The notes: a model not told the origin generated them from the sequence alone. 64,000 nucleotides of DNA from Limimaricola cinnabarinus (GCF_002723615.1 NZ_KZ304951.1:207344-271343); one strand, 5' to 3'. Shown: positions 1 through 13,466, counted from the stretch's first letter. Made by a program: numbers and translations.

Positions 1-88
1 CGGAGCATGGCTCCGGGCGATGGACGGGCAATCCACCGCGATGACCCGCGGGACCGGGCAGCGGCGATCGGAAGAAGATCCGGGCAGA
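1..88. other. Left edge, no gene recognised; small inverted repeat at 1-15
   Basis: No convincing coding frame is visible. Bases 1-15 form a 6-bp inverted repeat (CGGAGC, loop ATG, GCTCCG). It lies 3' of the minus-strand microprotein gene and could be part of a terminator, but the window ends there. Confidence 0.25.
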
Positions 89-211
89 TCAGATCAGGCC
101 GGGCAGCCACAATCCGACGAACAACAGAACCATGAGAGACGCCGCGCCCAGCGCGTCGGCAACAAGCGTGTCGCGAGAGCGGTTCACGACCAGTTTGAGT
201 TCCTGTGCCAT
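89..211 (-). CDS. 40-aa single-pass membrane microprotein, probably SOS-controlled
   Basis: Short gene of 40 codons plus TGA. The N-terminal half is polar and basic (Lys6, Arg11 and Arg13, with Asp14 and Asp19). Residues 22-40 are strongly hydrophobic and end in Pro-Gly-Leu-Ile, so one transmembrane helix with a cytoplasmic N-terminus is expected. A good Shine-Dalgarno (GAGGAG) lies 7 nt before the ATG. A perfect GTTC-N7-GTTC SOS box lies 65-79 nt upstream, after the end of recG. I do not recognise a named family. In Caulobacter, SOS-induced single-pass microproteins (SidA, 29 aa) block division, so a damage checkpoint role is a reasonable inference but is not shown. That the gene is real rests on the RBS, the clean hydrophobic segment and the box. 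Confidence 0.7.
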   Translation of the reverse strand: MAQELKLVVNRSRDTLVADALGAASLMVLLFVGLWLPGLI

Positions 212-245
212 GCCGCGTCTCCTCTCACCATGCTTCCGTTGCCTG

Positions 246-304
246 TTTGTTCCCATATGAGGCGCGCCCTGTAAAGAACTTTATGAGAACACTTTGTTCC
301 CATA
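246..304. repeat. 12-bp direct repeat flanking the SOS box
   Basis: The 12-mer TTTGTTCCCATA occurs at 246-257 and again at 293-304, 47 bp apart, one copy on each side of the SOS box. Spacing of about 4.5 helical turns could suit a looped or cooperative regulator, but no protein can be assigned. Confidence 0.55.
276..290 (-). promoter_or_regulatory. LexA (SOS) box, GTTC-N7-GTTC
   Basis: On the minus strand the sequence reads GTTCTCATAAAGTTC, an exact match to the direct-repeat LexA operator of Alphaproteobacteria (GTTC, seven bases, GTTC). It lies in the recG-microprotein gap, 65 nt before the microprotein ATG. A one-mismatch copy (GTTG-N7-GTTC) is on the plus strand at 238-252. LexA binding is inferred from the motif only. 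Confidence 0.75.
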
Positions 305-336
305 CGCCCAGCGCCTTGATGCAAAAGCAGAAATTC

Positions 337-4661
<4,325 letters not shown>

Positions 4662-4701
4662 TTAGAAGCCCGGCGGGGAAGCGTCCAGATGCCGGAGCGG
4701 C

Positions 4702-5415
4702 TCAGGCACCGATGGCGATGGGCGAGCTGTGCGGCACCGGCTCCGGGTCGCGCAGCACGTAGCCGCGCCCCCAGACCGTCTCGATGTAGTGCTCTCCCCC
4801 GGTGGCTTGGGCGAGCTTCTTGCGCAGCTTGCAGATGAACACGTCGATGATCTTCAGCTCCGGCTCGTCCATGCCGCCATAGAGATGGTTGAGAAACATC
4901 TCCTTGGTCAGCGTCGTTCCCTTGCGCAGGCTCAGAAGCTCCAGCATCTGGTATTCCTTGCCGGTCAGATGCACCGTCTGCCCGCCCGCCTCGACCGTCT
5001 TGGCATCGAGATTGACCGAGACCTCCCCGGTGGTGATCACCGATTGCGCATGGCCCTTGGAGCGGCGGATGATCGCATGGATGCGCGCCACCAGCTCGTC
5101 GCGGTGGAACGGCTTGGTCAGGTAGTCGTCGGCGCCGAAGCCGAAGCCCTTGAGCTTGCTTTCGGTGCCATCATCCCCCGAGAGGATCAGGATCGGCGTG
5201 TCGATCCGGTTCAGCCGCAGCTGGCGCAGCACCTCATGCCCGTTCATGTCCGGCAGGTTCAGGTCGAGCAGGATCAGGTCATAGTCGTAGAGCTTGGCCA
5301 GATCGATCCCCTCCTCGCCCATATCCGTTGCATAGACGTTCAGATTGGCATGGGTCAGCATCAGTTCGATGCTCTTGGACGTGGTCGGGTCGTCCTCGAC
5401 AAGCAAGACACGCAT
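4702..5415 (-). CDS. ctrA: Cell-cycle response regulator CtrA
   Basis: 237 aa OmpR-family regulator with a receiver domain (phospho-acceptor Asp51 in LILLDLNLP, Lys in the TKPF motif) and a winged-helix DNA-binding domain from about 125. The sequence is strongly CtrA-like, including [12 protein letters not shown] and [14 protein letters not shown]. In Caulobacter CtrA controls replication and division. In Rhodobacteraceae it mainly drives motility and gene transfer agent genes and is usually not essential. Its phosphodonor ChpT is encoded at 48810-49400 in this same window. The CtrA inhibitor gene sciP lies just upstream on the same strand, with a near-consensus CtrA box between them that suggests autoregulation. 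Confidence 0.97.
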   Translation of the reverse strand: MRVLLVEDDPTTSKSIELMLTHANLNVYATDMGEEGIDLAKLYDYDLILLDLNLPDMNGHEVLRQLRLNRIDTPILILSGDDGTESKLKGFGFGADDYLTKPFHRDELVARIHAIIRRSKGHAQSVITTGEVSVNLDAKTVEAGGQTVHLTGKEYQMLELLSLRKGTTLTKEMFLNHLYGGMDEPELKIIDVFICKLRKKLAQATGGEHYIETVWGRGYVLRDPEPVPHSSPIAIGA

Positions 5416-5468
5416 TCCTATCCCTCCGTGATCGGGTTCGCCGCTACCGGTACTTAGCCACCAGACGG

Positions 5469-5483
5469 TTAATTCCGTGTTAC
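5469..5483. promoter_or_regulatory. Near-consensus CtrA box in front of ctrA
   Basis: TTAA-N7-TTAC (TTAATTCCGTGTTAC) differs by one base from the CtrA consensus TTAA-N7-TTAA. It sits in the 69-bp gap between the sciP stop and the ctrA start, 54-68 nt before the ATG. It would fit CtrA feedback on its own promoter. Binding is inferred. Confidence 0.45.
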
Positions 5484-5484
5484 C

Positions 5485-5787
5485 CTAAGGCAACTTTGGC
5501 AGCTCGCCTTCCAGCTGTCTATACTTTTGTATAGACCTCGCCTGCAGCCCCGCCGCGCCATGGCGCGCAGCAAGGCGTTCCCAGCTTTGCAGCTCCTCCT
5601 CGGAAAGATCGTAGGTCTCGATCGCATAGTCGCGGGAGATCAACCCCGAGGCGATGGCCAGCAACAGCCGCGCCTTGCGCGAGGCGACCCAGCGCCCGGT
5701 CTCGGGCGCGGGCAGATCGGCACGCGTCATGACGCGGCCGTCGGGCAGCGTCACCGCCCGCGGCCCCTCGATTTTCTTCAGATACAT
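5485..5787 (-). CDS. sciP: CtrA inhibitory protein SciP (DUF1153)
   Basis: 100 aa, all helical, with the DUF1153 signature [15 protein letters not shown], the GRWVASRK segment and the C-terminal [13 protein letters not shown]. SciP is the small DNA-binding protein that blocks transcription from CtrA-activated promoters in Caulobacter. I chose the ATG at 5787 (Met-Tyr-Leu-Lys-Lys) because GGAGGGTGAG lies directly before it. An in-frame ATG four codons upstream would lie over that Shine-Dalgarno. The gene is 69 bp upstream of ctrA and co-oriented, so inhibitor and target may share a transcript. Confidence 0.9.
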   Translation of the reverse strand: MYLKKIEGPRAVTLPDGRVMTRADLPAPETGRWVASRKARLLLAIASGLISRDYAIETYDLSEEELQSWERLAARHGAAGLQARSIQKYRQLEGELPKLP

Positions 5788-5853
5788 CTCACCCTCCATT
5801 CGCCCCGGACCGAACCTGACCGACCGAGGCTAAGGAGCGGTGAAGCCGGGGGG

Positions 5854-5881
5854 TTGAGAATGGGTGCCATTTTCATATATT
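5854..5881 (+). promoter_or_regulatory. Predicted sigma-70-type promoter for mnmA
   Basis: TTGAGA (5854-5859), 16-bp spacer, TATATT (5876-5881). The elements sit about 57 nt before the mnmA ATG, in the divergent gap with sciP. Confidence 0.5.
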
Positions 5882-5937
5882 GCGGCGCGATCACCCGCCC
5901 CGCGCGCCCTCCTCCCTCCCGCGCCAAGGATCGTCCC

Positions 5938-7077
5938 ATGCCGCTCGACACCGCTCTCAACTCGCTGGGCTTCGCCAAGCCCGCCTCCGAAACCCGCGTC
6001 GTCGTCGCGATGTCGGGGGGCGTGGACAGCTCGGTCGTGGCCGCCCAGCTCAAGGAAGAGGGCTACGACGTGGTCGGCGTGACGCTGCAGCTCTACGACC
6101 ACGGCGCCGCGCTGGCCAAGAAGGGTGCCTGCTGCGCGGGCCGCGACATCCACGACGCGCGCCGCGTGGCCGAGAGCATGGGCTTTCCGCATTACGTGCT
6201 CGATTACGAGAACACCTTCCGCGAGGCGGTGATCGACGAGTTCGCCGACAGCTACCTCGCGGGCGCGACACCGGTGCCCTGCATCCGCTGCAACGAGCGG
6301 GTGAAGTTCAAGGACCTGCTGGCCACCGCGAAGGATCTCGACGCCGACTGCATGGCGACCGGCCACTACATCCGCCGCGAGATGGGGCCGACGCGCGCCG
6401 AGCTGCATTCGGCCGCCGACGCCAACCGCGACCAGAGCTATTTCCTGTTCTCGACCACGCAGGAGCAGCTCGACTACCTGCGCTTTCCGCTGGGCGGGCT
6501 GGCCTCGAAGGACGAGACGCGGGCGCTGGCCGCGCGTTACGGCCTGTCGGTCGCCGACAAGCCCGACAGCCAGGACATCTGCTTCGTGCCCAACGGCAAC
6601 TACGCCGCCGTGATCGAGAAGCTGCGCCCCGGCGCGGCCGAGCCGGGCGAGATCGTCCATGCCGATGGGCGCGTGCTGGGCGCGCATCGCGGGCTGATCC
6701 ATTACACGGTAGGCCAGCGGCGCGGCCTTGGCATCGGCGGGCTCGACGAGCCGCTCTACGTGGTCAAGCTCGACGTCGACGCGCGCCGCGTCGTGGTCGG
6801 CCCCAAGGAGATGCTGGCCACGCGCCGCGTGCCGCTCAGGGAGATCAACTGGCTCGGCGAGGGCGGCTTTGCCGATCAGGCCGAGCGCGAGGTGCTGGTG
6901 CGCGTGCGCTCGACGCGCCCGCCCGCCCCGGCGGTGATCCGCCCGATCAACGCGACCAAGGCCGAGGTCGAGCTTCTGTCACCCGAGCAGGGCGTCTCGC
7001 CCGGTCAGGCCTGCGTGTTCTACGAAACCGAAGGCACCCGGGTGCTGGGCGGCGGCTGGATCTGGAAGGGGCACTGA
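5938..7077 (+). CDS. mnmA: tRNA-specific 2-thiouridylase MnmA
   Basis: 379 aa. Adds the 2-thio group to U34 of tRNA-Lys, -Glu and -Gln using ATP and sulfur delivered through a relay that includes TusA (a tusA gene is at 30184). The PP-loop SGGVDSS is at about 26-32. Catalytic cysteines are Cys115 (PVPCIRCN) and the Cys in [11 protein letters not shown]. The C-terminal barrel is complete. The ATG at 5938 directly precedes the conserved N-terminal region; longer upstream frames lack similarity to the family. It is convergent with lpxB, with a strong hairpin between the two stops. Confidence 0.96.
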   Translation: MPLDTALNSLGFAKPASETRVVVAMSGGVDSSVVAAQLKEEGYDVVGVTLQLYDHGAALAKKGACCAGRDIHDARRVAESMGFPHYVLDYENTFREAVIDEFADSYLAGATPVPCIRCNERVKFKDLLATAKDLDADCMATGHYIRREMGPTRAELHSAADANRDQSYFLFSTTQEQLDYLRFPLGGLASKDETRALAARYGLSVADKPDSQDICFVPNGNYAAVIEKLRPGAAEPGEIVHADGRVLGAHRGLIHYTVGQRRGLGIGGLDEPLYVVKLDVDARRVVVGPKEMLATRRVPLREINWLGEGGFADQAEREVLVRVRSTRPPAPAVIRPINATKAEVELLSPEQGVSPGQACVFYETEGTRVLGGGWIWKGH

Positions 7078-7108
7078 CGCCGGGACCGGAACCCTTCGAA
7101 GAGTTCTG

Positions 7109-7130
7109 CCGGTTTCTTCGAAGAAACCGG
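7109..7130. terminator. Perfect palindromic hairpin between mnmA and lpxB
   Basis: Arms CCGGTTTC and GAAACCGG flank TTCGAA, giving an uninterrupted 22-bp palindrome between the mnmA stop and the lpxB stop (7133). There is no long T-run, but its position between convergent genes suggests a bidirectional terminator or RNA-stabilising hairpin. Confidence 0.5.
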
Positions 7131-7132
7131 TT

Positions 7133-8281
7133 CTAGCCCGCGCGGCTCAGGATCGCGCGGGCGGCGCGCAGCCCCGGGGCCTCGCCTTCGGCCCCGAGCC
7201 GCATCATCGTCTCGCGCAGCGCCGCGCGCTGGGCCTCGGGACGCTCCAGCACCCGCAACAGCCCCCGCCCGATCGCCTCGGGCTGGCACCGCTTGCCGAT
7301 GAACTCGGGCACGCTGCGGGTTTCGCTCACGAGGTTCACCAGCGTCACCGTGTCGGTGAGCAGCATCCGCCCGATGATCTGCCGCGAGATCCAGCCCATG
7401 TCATAGGCGATCACCATCGGCGTCTCCGCCGCCGCCAGTTCGAGCGAGACGGTGCCCGAAGCGGCGAGCGCCACGTCGGCGGCGCGGAAAGCGGCGCGCT
7501 TCTCGGCGCCGTCAGGGTCCTCCGCCGGGTCGATCAGCAGCGGCGCGACCGTCCAGTGCCGCGTCTCGGCGCGGACCAGATCGACCACAGGCGCGGCACA
7601 GGGCAGCACGACGCGCGCCTGCGGCAGCGCCGCCTGCACCCGGGCCAGCGCGCCGCCGAAGGTCTCCGACAGGCGCTGCACCTCGCCCCGGCGCGAGCCG
7701 GGCAGCGCGAGGAGGAGGGGCGCATCGCCGATGCCGTGGCGGTCGCGGAACGCGCGGGCCTCCTTTTCGCTCGCCTGCGGATCGGTGACGACGGGGTGGC
7801 CGACGAAATCGCATTCCATCCCGGCGGCTTCCATGTAGGGCGGCTCGAAGGGCAGAAGCGCCAGCACCTGGTCGATGCTGCGCGCCATTCTGGCCGCGCG
7901 CCCCGGACGCCAGGCCCAGACGCTGGGGGCCACGTAATGCACGCAGCGCACCGGTGCGCCCGCCGCCTTCACCCGCCGCGCCACGCGCAGGCAGAAATCG
8001 GGGCTGTCGATGGTCAGCAGGATGTCGGGCTTCGTTTCGATCACGGCGCGCGCCGTCTCGTCGAGCCGACGCATGAGATGCCGGTAGCGGGGCAGCACCT
8101 CGGCGATGCCCATGACCGACAGCTCCTCCATCGGAAAGCGGCTCACGAGCCCTTCACCGGTCATGAGCGGGCCGCCGATGCCATCGAAGCTTACGCCGGG
8201 GTCGAGACTCTTCAGCCCCGCCATCACCGCCCGGCCAAGCCGGTCACCCGAAGGCTCGCCCGCGATCACGAAGACCTTCAT
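7133..8281 (-). CDS. lpxB: Lipid-A-disaccharide synthase LpxB
   Basis: 382 aa, normal length. Membrane-associated GT19 glycosyltransferase that joins UDP-diacylglucosamine and lipid X to make the lipid A disaccharide. Family signatures include the N-terminal IAGEPSGDRLG, the FDGIGGPLM segment and HYVAPSVWAWRPGR. Its start overlaps the lpxI stop by 4 nt, and LpxI makes its substrate lipid X. Last gene of the long envelope cluster. Confidence 0.96.
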   Translation of the reverse strand: MKVFVIAGEPSGDRLGRAVMAGLKSLDPGVSFDGIGGPLMTGEGLVSRFPMEELSVMGIAEVLPRYRHLMRRLDETARAVIETKPDILLTIDSPDFCLRVARRVKAAGAPVRCVHYVAPSVWAWRPGRAARMARSIDQVLALLPFEPPYMEAAGMECDFVGHPVVTDPQASEKEARAFRDRHGIGDAPLLLALPGSRRGEVQRLSETFGGALARVQAALPQARVVLPCAAPVVDLVRAETRHWTVAPLLIDPAEDPDGAEKRAAFRAADVALAASGTVSLELAAAETPMVIAYDMGWISRQIIGRMLLTDTVTLVNLVSETRSVPEFIGKRCQPEAIGRGLLRVLERPEAQRAALRETMMRLGAEGEAPGLRAARAILSRAG

Positions 8282-9063
8282 GGCCGGACCACCAGCGCGA
8301 TGTTGTGCCGGTCGGCGGCGGCGATGGTGGCGGCGCGGTCGAGCAGCATCACGCCGCCCGCCTCGATCACGATGGCCGAAAGACCGGCCCGCGCCGCGCC
8401 CTCGACCGTGTGCGGCCCGATCACCGGAAGATCGGCGCGGCGGTCCTGACCGGGCTTGGGTGCCTTGTAGAGAAGGCCGCCCCTGGCCTCGCCGCCCGCG
8501 AGGCTTTCCAGCATCCAGTCGGTGCCCGGCAGCGCCTCGACGGCGATGCAGAGCCCGCCGCGCGTGACGCAGGCCTGGCCGATATCGGCGGCGGCCAGAT
8601 GGCGATGCACCGCGGCGGCGCGGATCGCGTCGGGCTCCAGCCTGTCGGGGAATGCGGTCGCGCCGAGCGGCCCGGCCTCGGGCAACAGCTCGGGCGCGAT
8701 CTCGTGGGCGGCGCGCAGGGCGAAGCCCTGCTCTTCGAGCAGCATCATGACGGCGCGCAGCGTCGCATCGTCGCCCTGCCCCATGGCCGCCGCAAGGCGC
8801 GGCACCAGCGGCGCGGTGGCGGCGTCGATGGCGGCGGGGTCGATCTCGGGGCGGGCCATCGCGCCGGCAAGGCAGATCTCGGTGATGCCGCGCGCGCGCA
8901 GATCGGACAGGAGCGTGCCCAGCGTCTCGATCCGGTAGCCGATCCGCGCGCAGCCTTCGGGGGCCTCGACCGGCACGCCCGCCATTTCGCAGACCAGCGC
9001 CTCGGGCCGATGCGCGAGGATGGCGGCGGGCAGCGCGCCGGTCCCGGCGAGAAGCGCCAGCAT
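8278..9063 (-). CDS. lpxI: UDP-2,3-diacylglucosamine pyrophosphatase LpxI
   Basis: 261 aa (DUF1009 family). Hydrolyses UDP-2,3-diacylglucosamine to lipid X, the step done by the unrelated LpxH in E. coli. N-terminal LLAGTGALPAAIL and C-terminal LPVIGPHTVEGAARAGL with the IVIEAGGVMLLD segment are typical. It lies between lpxA and lpxB with overlapping or near-touching reading frames, consistent with pathway order. Confidence 0.94.
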   Translation of the reverse strand: MLALLAGTGALPAAILAHRPEALVCEMAGVPVEAPEGCARIGYRIETLGTLLSDLRARGITEICLAGAMARPEIDPAAIDAATAPLVPRLAAAMGQGDDATLRAVMMLLEEQGFALRAAHEIAPELLPEAGPLGATAFPDRLEPDAIRAAAVHRHLAAADIGQACVTRGGLCIAVEALPGTDWMLESLAGGEARGGLLYKAPKPGQDRRADLPVIGPHTVEGAARAGLSAIVIEAGGVMLLDRAATIAAADRHNIALVVRP

Positions 9064-9067
9064 CGTC

Positions 9068-9850
9068 TCAGCCCTGCGGCGTCAGGAACTGGCGGTCGCT
9101 CTGGGCGGAGACGAACTCCGACAGCTCGCGCACGAGGTCGCTCTGGGTCGCCTTGAGCCCCTCGGCGCGCTCGTGGAACGTGCCCTCGCCCTCCTTGAGG
9201 GTGCGGAAGGCGGCGCGCAGCGCCGAGATCTCTTCGCGCCCGGTGCCGCGCCGCTTCAGCCCGACGAGGTTCAGCCCGTCGAGCCGCCCGCGCGGGCCCT
9301 GCACGAGGCCGAAGGGGATGACGTCGTTGGTCACCATGGTCACCGCGCCGATGATCGCGCCGCGGCCGATGCGCACGAACTGGTGGATGCCGCAGAGCCC
9401 GCCGACGATCACGTCGTCGCCGATCACGCAATGGCCCGCGACGCTGGCATGGTTGACGAGGATCACCCGGTCGCCGACCTGCACGTCATGCGCCACGTGG
9501 CAGCCCGCCATCAGCAGGCAATCATCACCCACCCGCGTCTCGCCGCCGCCGCCCTGCGTGCCGGTGTTGATCGTCACGTGTTCGCGGATGCGGTTGCGCG
9601 CGCCGATCCTGAGCCGCGTGCGCTCGCCGTCGAACTTCAGATCCTGCGGGATCTCGCCGATCACCGAAAAGGAGAAGACCACGCTCTGCGCGCCGATCTC
9701 GGTATCGCCGGTGACGACGACATGGCTCTTCAGCTCCACGCCGTCTTGCAGCACCACCTGCGCGCCGACATGGCAGAAGGGGCCGATGCGGCAGCCTTCG
9801 CCGATCCGCGCGCCCTCCTCGATCACCGCCGATGGGTGGATCTCGCTCAT
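9068..9850 (-). CDS. lpxA: UDP-N-acetylglucosamine O-acyltransferase LpxA
   Basis: 260 aa. First acylation step of lipid A synthesis, transferring a 3-hydroxyacyl chain from ACP to UDP-GlcNAc. Repeated hexapeptides build a left-handed beta-helix through about residue 190 (IHPSAVIEEGARIGEG, INTGTQGGGGETRVG, HASVAGHCVIGDDV, including the catalytic His region), followed by the helical C-terminal domain. The ATG overlaps the fabZ stop by one base (TGATG). Confidence 0.96.
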   Translation of the reverse strand: MSEIHPSAVIEEGARIGEGCRIGPFCHVGAQVVLQDGVELKSHVVVTGDTEIGAQSVVFSFSVIGEIPQDLKFDGERTRLRIGARNRIREHVTINTGTQGGGGETRVGDDCLLMAGCHVAHDVQVGDRVILVNHASVAGHCVIGDDVIVGGLCGIHQFVRIGRGAIIGAVTMVTNDVIPFGLVQGPRGRLDGLNLVGLKRRGTGREEISALRAAFRTLKEGEGTFHERAEGLKATQSDLVRELSEFVSAQSDRQFLTPQG

Positions 9851-10326
9851 CAGCCCTGCAGGTCCATCATCGCGGTGAACTCGGCCTCGGCGGCCATCTC
9901 GCCATCGACGGTGGCCACGCCCTTGAACTTCCAGACCTTGCCGCCCGGCTTGCCGCGCGTGGTCTCGACCTTCATCAAAAGCTGGTCGCCGGGGACGACC
10001 TTGCGGCGGAACTTGGTCGCGTCGATGCCCATGAAGTAGATCAGCATGTTGCCGTCCACGAGGTTCATCGTCGTGCCGACCATGACGGCGGCGGTCTGCG
10101 CCATCGCCTCGATGATGGTGACGCCGGGCATGATCGGGTTGCCGGGGAAATGCCCCTGGAAATGCGGCTCGTTCATCGTGACGTTCTTGATGCCCGTCGC
10201 ACTGGTGGTGCCGTCGATGTCGACCACGCGGTCGACGAGCAGGAACGGGTAGCGATGCGGCAGGATGCGCTGGATCAGCTGGATGTCGGCGCTGGTCGGC
10301 GTGCCGGTCTCGGGGGTGTCGGTCAT
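9850..10326 (-). CDS. fabZ: 3-hydroxyacyl-[ACP] dehydratase FabZ
   Basis: 158 aa hot-dog-fold enzyme that dehydrates 3-hydroxyacyl-ACP in fatty acid elongation and so competes with LpxA for hydroxyacyl-ACP. The active-site His is in [11 protein letters not shown] and the catalytic Glu in IEAMAQ. Start chosen at 10326 because GGAAGGA precedes it; an ATG 16 codons upstream has no such signal. In many proteobacteria lpxD lies immediately upstream, but here ompH does. Confidence 0.95.
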   Translation of the reverse strand: MTDTPETGTPTSADIQLIQRILPHRYPFLLVDRVVDIDGTTSATGIKNVTMNEPHFQGHFPGNPIMPGVTIIEAMAQTAAVMVGTTMNLVDGNMLIYFMGIDATKFRRKVVPGDQLLMKVETTRGKPGGKVWKFKGVATVDGEMAAEAEFTAMMDLQG

Positions 10327-10409
10327 GTCTGGGGTCCTTCCCGGCTGGGGCGCGTGTTCCGGCCTGAGTAGCAAGCGTGGCCCGAGGCGGCAAGCCGTGC
10401 GGCCCGGCG

Positions 10410-11081
10410 CTATTGCTCCGGCGCGGCAGGGGCCGGGGCCGGGATTGGGGAGGTTTCGGGCGCCTCGCCCTCGGGGGGCAGCTCCGACCCGTCGCCGATC
10501 GCCGCATCGACCGCCGCGATCGCGGCTTCGGTCACATCGACCGCGCCGGTCGACAGGAACACCGCCCGCCGGTCGAGGATCACCGTCGCGCCGCGCTCCA
10601 TCATCACCTCGCCCAGCGTCGGGCCGATGGCGGCGAGGAAGCGCTCGCGCCCGGCGGAGGCCTCCTGCTGGAGCGCCCGCTCCTCGGCGTCGCGCTCGCG
10701 GCGGATCTGCTGCACCTTCGCGTCGAAAGCATCCGCCTCCTCGCGGAACGCCGCCGGGTCCATGCCGGGGCGGCGGCGGGTCAGCGCCTGCTCCTCTGCG
10801 GTCAGCTCCGCCTCGATCCGGCGGTTTTCCTCGATCAGCGCCTCGGTTTCGGCCTGCAGCATCTCGGCGAGATGCAGGCCGAACTGGCTTTCGGCAAAGA
10901 GCCTCTCGGTGTCGAGAACGACGACGCCGCCCCTGGCCGCGGCCATGGGCTGCGCCGGATCGGCGACGCCCGGCACCCCCGCCTGCGCCCCGCCCTGCGT
11001 CACCGTCTGCGCCATGGCCGGGGCCGCAAGACAGACCAGAAGGGCGCAGGCCGCCCGCCGGACCGCGCGCCCGCGCATCAA
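10410..11081 (-). CDS. Periplasmic OmpH/Skp-family chaperone
   Basis: 223 aa. A signal peptide (Arg-rich start, hydrophobic core, AMA-Q cleavage near 24) is followed by a long charged coiled-coil (about 65-165) typical of Skp tentacles and a short beta segment ([14 protein letters not shown]). The tail is rich in Pro, Ala and Glu. Skp holds unfolded outer-membrane proteins in the periplasm before BamA inserts them. The ATG overlaps the bamA stop by 4 nt. The Pro-rich C-terminus and the insert after the signal peptide make it longer than E. coli Skp. Confidence 0.85.
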   Translation of the reverse strand: MMRGRAVRRAACALLVCLAAPAMAQTVTQGGAQAGVPGVADPAQPMAAARGGVVVLDTERLFAESQFGLHLAEMLQAETEALIEENRRIEAELTAEEQALTRRRPGMDPAAFREEADAFDAKVQQIRRERDAEERALQQEASAGRERFLAAIGPTLGEVMMERGATVILDRRAVFLSTGAVDVTEAAIAAVDAAIGDGSELPPEGEAPETSPIPAPAPAAPEQ

Positions 11082-13417
11082 AAGCGCGAGGAGATGGTCA
11101 GGTCGAAGTTGCGCGTCTCGTCCTTCTCCTCGGCCTGCAGCGCCTCGGTGAAGTTGAAGCGCAGCGGCCCGAGCGGCGTGTCCCAGAACACCGAGGCGCC
11201 GATCACCGCGCGCGGGGTGAACTCGTCATAGAGCACGAGGTCGGGACGGCCTTCGCGTGCGCGCAGATCGCCCACATCCCAGACCGAGCCGTAATCGACG
11301 AAGGCGCCGCCCGAGATGCCGTAATCCTCGGGCAGGCCGAGCGGGAACTCGGCCTCGAGCCGGGTCACGGCGTATTTGTTGCCCCCCAGCGCGTCCTCGG
11401 TCACGTCGTCGCGCGGGCCGATGCCGCCGGGCTCGAAGCCGCGCATGATCCGGCTGCCCATGAAGAAGCGGTCGGTGACGCGGGTGCTGCCGTCGGAATG
11501 GTTGAGCATGCCGCCCTCGACCGTGGCGCGCAGCAGCACCTCGTCGCCCCAGACGCGGGTTTCGGCGGTGGCGAGCGCGGTCGTCTTGATGAAGGATTCG
11601 TCACCGATGCCGAACTCCTGCCCGAAGCGCAGCAGCACGCCGGTGGTCGGATCGAGCCCCGAGCGGCGGGTGTCGTAGCTGTAGGCATAGCCCAGCGAAT
11701 TGGTCCAGACGCCGGCCTCCTCCCGCTCATCGATGATGATCGGGCTGGCCTCGTCCAGATCGACATCGGTGATGTCGGTGTATTCGGCGGCATAATAGGT
11801 CTGCAGCCGGCCATTCGCGCTCACCGGGAAGGTGAAGGAGGGCGAGATGCGGAAGGTGTCGGTGTCGTAGAGCGCCGAATCATTGTCGGTCGAGCGGTAA
11901 TCGACACCGAAGCCGAAGCGCAGATCGCGGCCCAGAAAGGCGGGCTCGGCGAAATCGAAGGAGATGACGCGGTTGCTCTGGCTGGTCGACAGGTCGAGGC
12001 TGAAGAGCTGGCCGCGGCCGAGGAAATTGCGCTCCTTGAACCCCGCGACGAGGCCGAAGCCATTGTCGGTCGAGTAGTTGGCGCCGAAGGAGAGCGAGCC
12101 GGTGGGCTGCTCCTCGACGTCGACGTCGATCACCACCGAGCCGGGGGTGGTGCCGGGCCGGGCATTGACCTGCGCATCGGAGAAATAGCCCAGGGCGCGG
12201 ATGCGCTCGGCGCTTTCGCGGATGGCGCGCGGGTTGAAGGGGTCGCCCTCGACGGTGTTGAACTGCTGGCGCACCACGCGGTCGAGCGTGGTCGAGTTGC
12301 CCTCGATGTCGATCCGCTCGACGAAGATGCGCTCGCCGCGGGTCAGCACATAGGTGACGTCGAGCGACAGGTCGCGCGGGTTGCGCTCGATCTTCGGCTC
12401 CACCCGCAGGAAATCGACGCCGTCGCGGATCGCGATGCGCTCCATGCGGGTGATGTCGTTCTCCAGATCGGTGGGCGAGAAGTAATCGCCCTCGTCGATG
12501 CGGACCGCCTCGTCGAAGCGGCTTGGGTCGAGGCCGGGGATCTCGCTGGCCACCCTGACCTCGCCGATCGAGAAGCGCTGCCCCTCGCGGATGTTGAAGG
12601 TCAGAAGATAGGCGTCGCGCGCGCGGGTCAGCTCGGCATCGACGTCGAGGATCTCGAAATCGACATAGCCGCGCGAGCGGTAGAAATCGGTGAGCATCTG
12701 CCGGTCGAGCGCGATGCGGTCGGCGACGAAGGTGTCGCTCTTGATGATCTGGCGCAGCAGCCCGGCCTGCCGCGTGCCGAGCACGCCGCGCAGCCGCCGG
12801 TCCGAAAAGGCGCGGTTGCCCGCAAAGGAGATCCGCTCGATCTCGGTCACGCCGCCCTCGGCGATCTGGTAGACGAGATCGACCCGGTTGTCGGAGCGCT
12901 CGATCAGCGCCGGGCGGACGCTGGCGCTGATCCGGCCGCGCGCGGCATAGGCCGCGGCGATGGCATTGGCGTCGGCCTGCGCCTCGCTCGGGTTGTAGAC
13001 GCGCCGCTCGGTCGCGGAGATCAGCGCGGCAAGCTCGCTGTCATCGACCTTGGCGTTGCCTTCGAAACCGATGCGGTTGATCGTCGGGTATTCGGTCACG
13101 GCGATGGTCAGCCGCCCGCCCTCGGGCCGGATCTCGACCTCCTGGAACAGGCCGGATTCGCGGATCCTCTGGCCCGCGTCGTTGAGTGCGGCGGCGCTCA
13201 GCGTCTCGCCGCGCGAGATGCCGGCATAGGTCAGGATGGTGCCGGTCTCGATCCGGCGGTTGCCCTCGACCGCCACCTCGTCAAAGCGGAAATCCTGCGC
13301 CAGCGCCGGCGCCACGGCGCTGATCGCGGCGACAAGCGCGGCCACGCTCGCGGCGCCAGTCAACTTGCGCGCCAAGGCGCCCCTGCTTCGAGCCGTCATC
13401 GTCACCATCCCTGCCAC
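11078..13417 (-). CDS. bamA: Outer-membrane protein assembly factor BamA
   Basis: 779 aa. Signal peptide to about residue 40 (cleavage at ALA-QDF), five POTRA repeats to about 430, then the Omp85 barrel ending in Phe (LTISSRF). The barrel carries [11 protein letters not shown], corresponding to the lid-lock loop, and the G-PLR-FNF strand near the end. Catalyses outer-membrane protein insertion. An internal ATG at 13399 could be the true start, which shortens the signal peptide by six residues. A good promoter lies just upstream, so bamA can be transcribed separately from rseP. Confidence 0.96.
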   Translation of the reverse strand: MAGMVTMTARSRGALARKLTGAASVAALVAAISAVAPALAQDFRFDEVAVEGNRRIETGTILTYAGISRGETLSAAALNDAGQRIRESGLFQEVEIRPEGGRLTIAVTEYPTINRIGFEGNAKVDDSELAALISATERRVYNPSEAQADANAIAAAYAARGRISASVRPALIERSDNRVDLVYQIAEGGVTEIERISFAGNRAFSDRRLRGVLGTRQAGLLRQIIKSDTFVADRIALDRQMLTDFYRSRGYVDFEILDVDAELTRARDAYLLTFNIREGQRFSIGEVRVASEIPGLDPSRFDEAVRIDEGDYFSPTDLENDITRMERIAIRDGVDFLRVEPKIERNPRDLSLDVTYVLTRGERIFVERIDIEGNSTTLDRVVRQQFNTVEGDPFNPRAIRESAERIRALGYFSDAQVNARPGTTPGSVVIDVDVEEQPTGSLSFGANYSTDNGFGLVAGFKERNFLGRGQLFSLDLSTSQSNRVISFDFAEPAFLGRDLRFGFGVDYRSTDNDSALYDTDTFRISPSFTFPVSANGRLQTYYAAEYTDITDVDLDEASPIIIDEREEAGVWTNSLGYAYSYDTRRSGLDPTTGVLLRFGQEFGIGDESFIKTTALATAETRVWGDEVLLRATVEGGMLNHSDGSTRVTDRFFMGSRIMRGFEPGGIGPRDDVTEDALGGNKYAVTRLEAEFPLGLPEDYGISGGAFVDYGSVWDVGDLRAREGRPDLVLYDEFTPRAVIGASVFWDTPLGPLRFNFTEALQAEEKDETRNFDLTISSRF

Positions 13418-13437
13418 GCGTCGTTTCTTGGTCTAGG

Positions 13438-13466
13438 GAAGTATCGGGACACGGCGGGCTTGTCAA
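13438..13466 (-). promoter_or_regulatory. Predicted promoter for bamA
   Basis: On the minus strand TTGACA (13461-13466), 17-bp spacer, TACTTC (13438-13443), about 20-50 nt before the bamA ATG. It overlaps the last codon of the 40-aa gene. The -35 box is perfect and the -10 box is weak. Confidence 0.5.
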
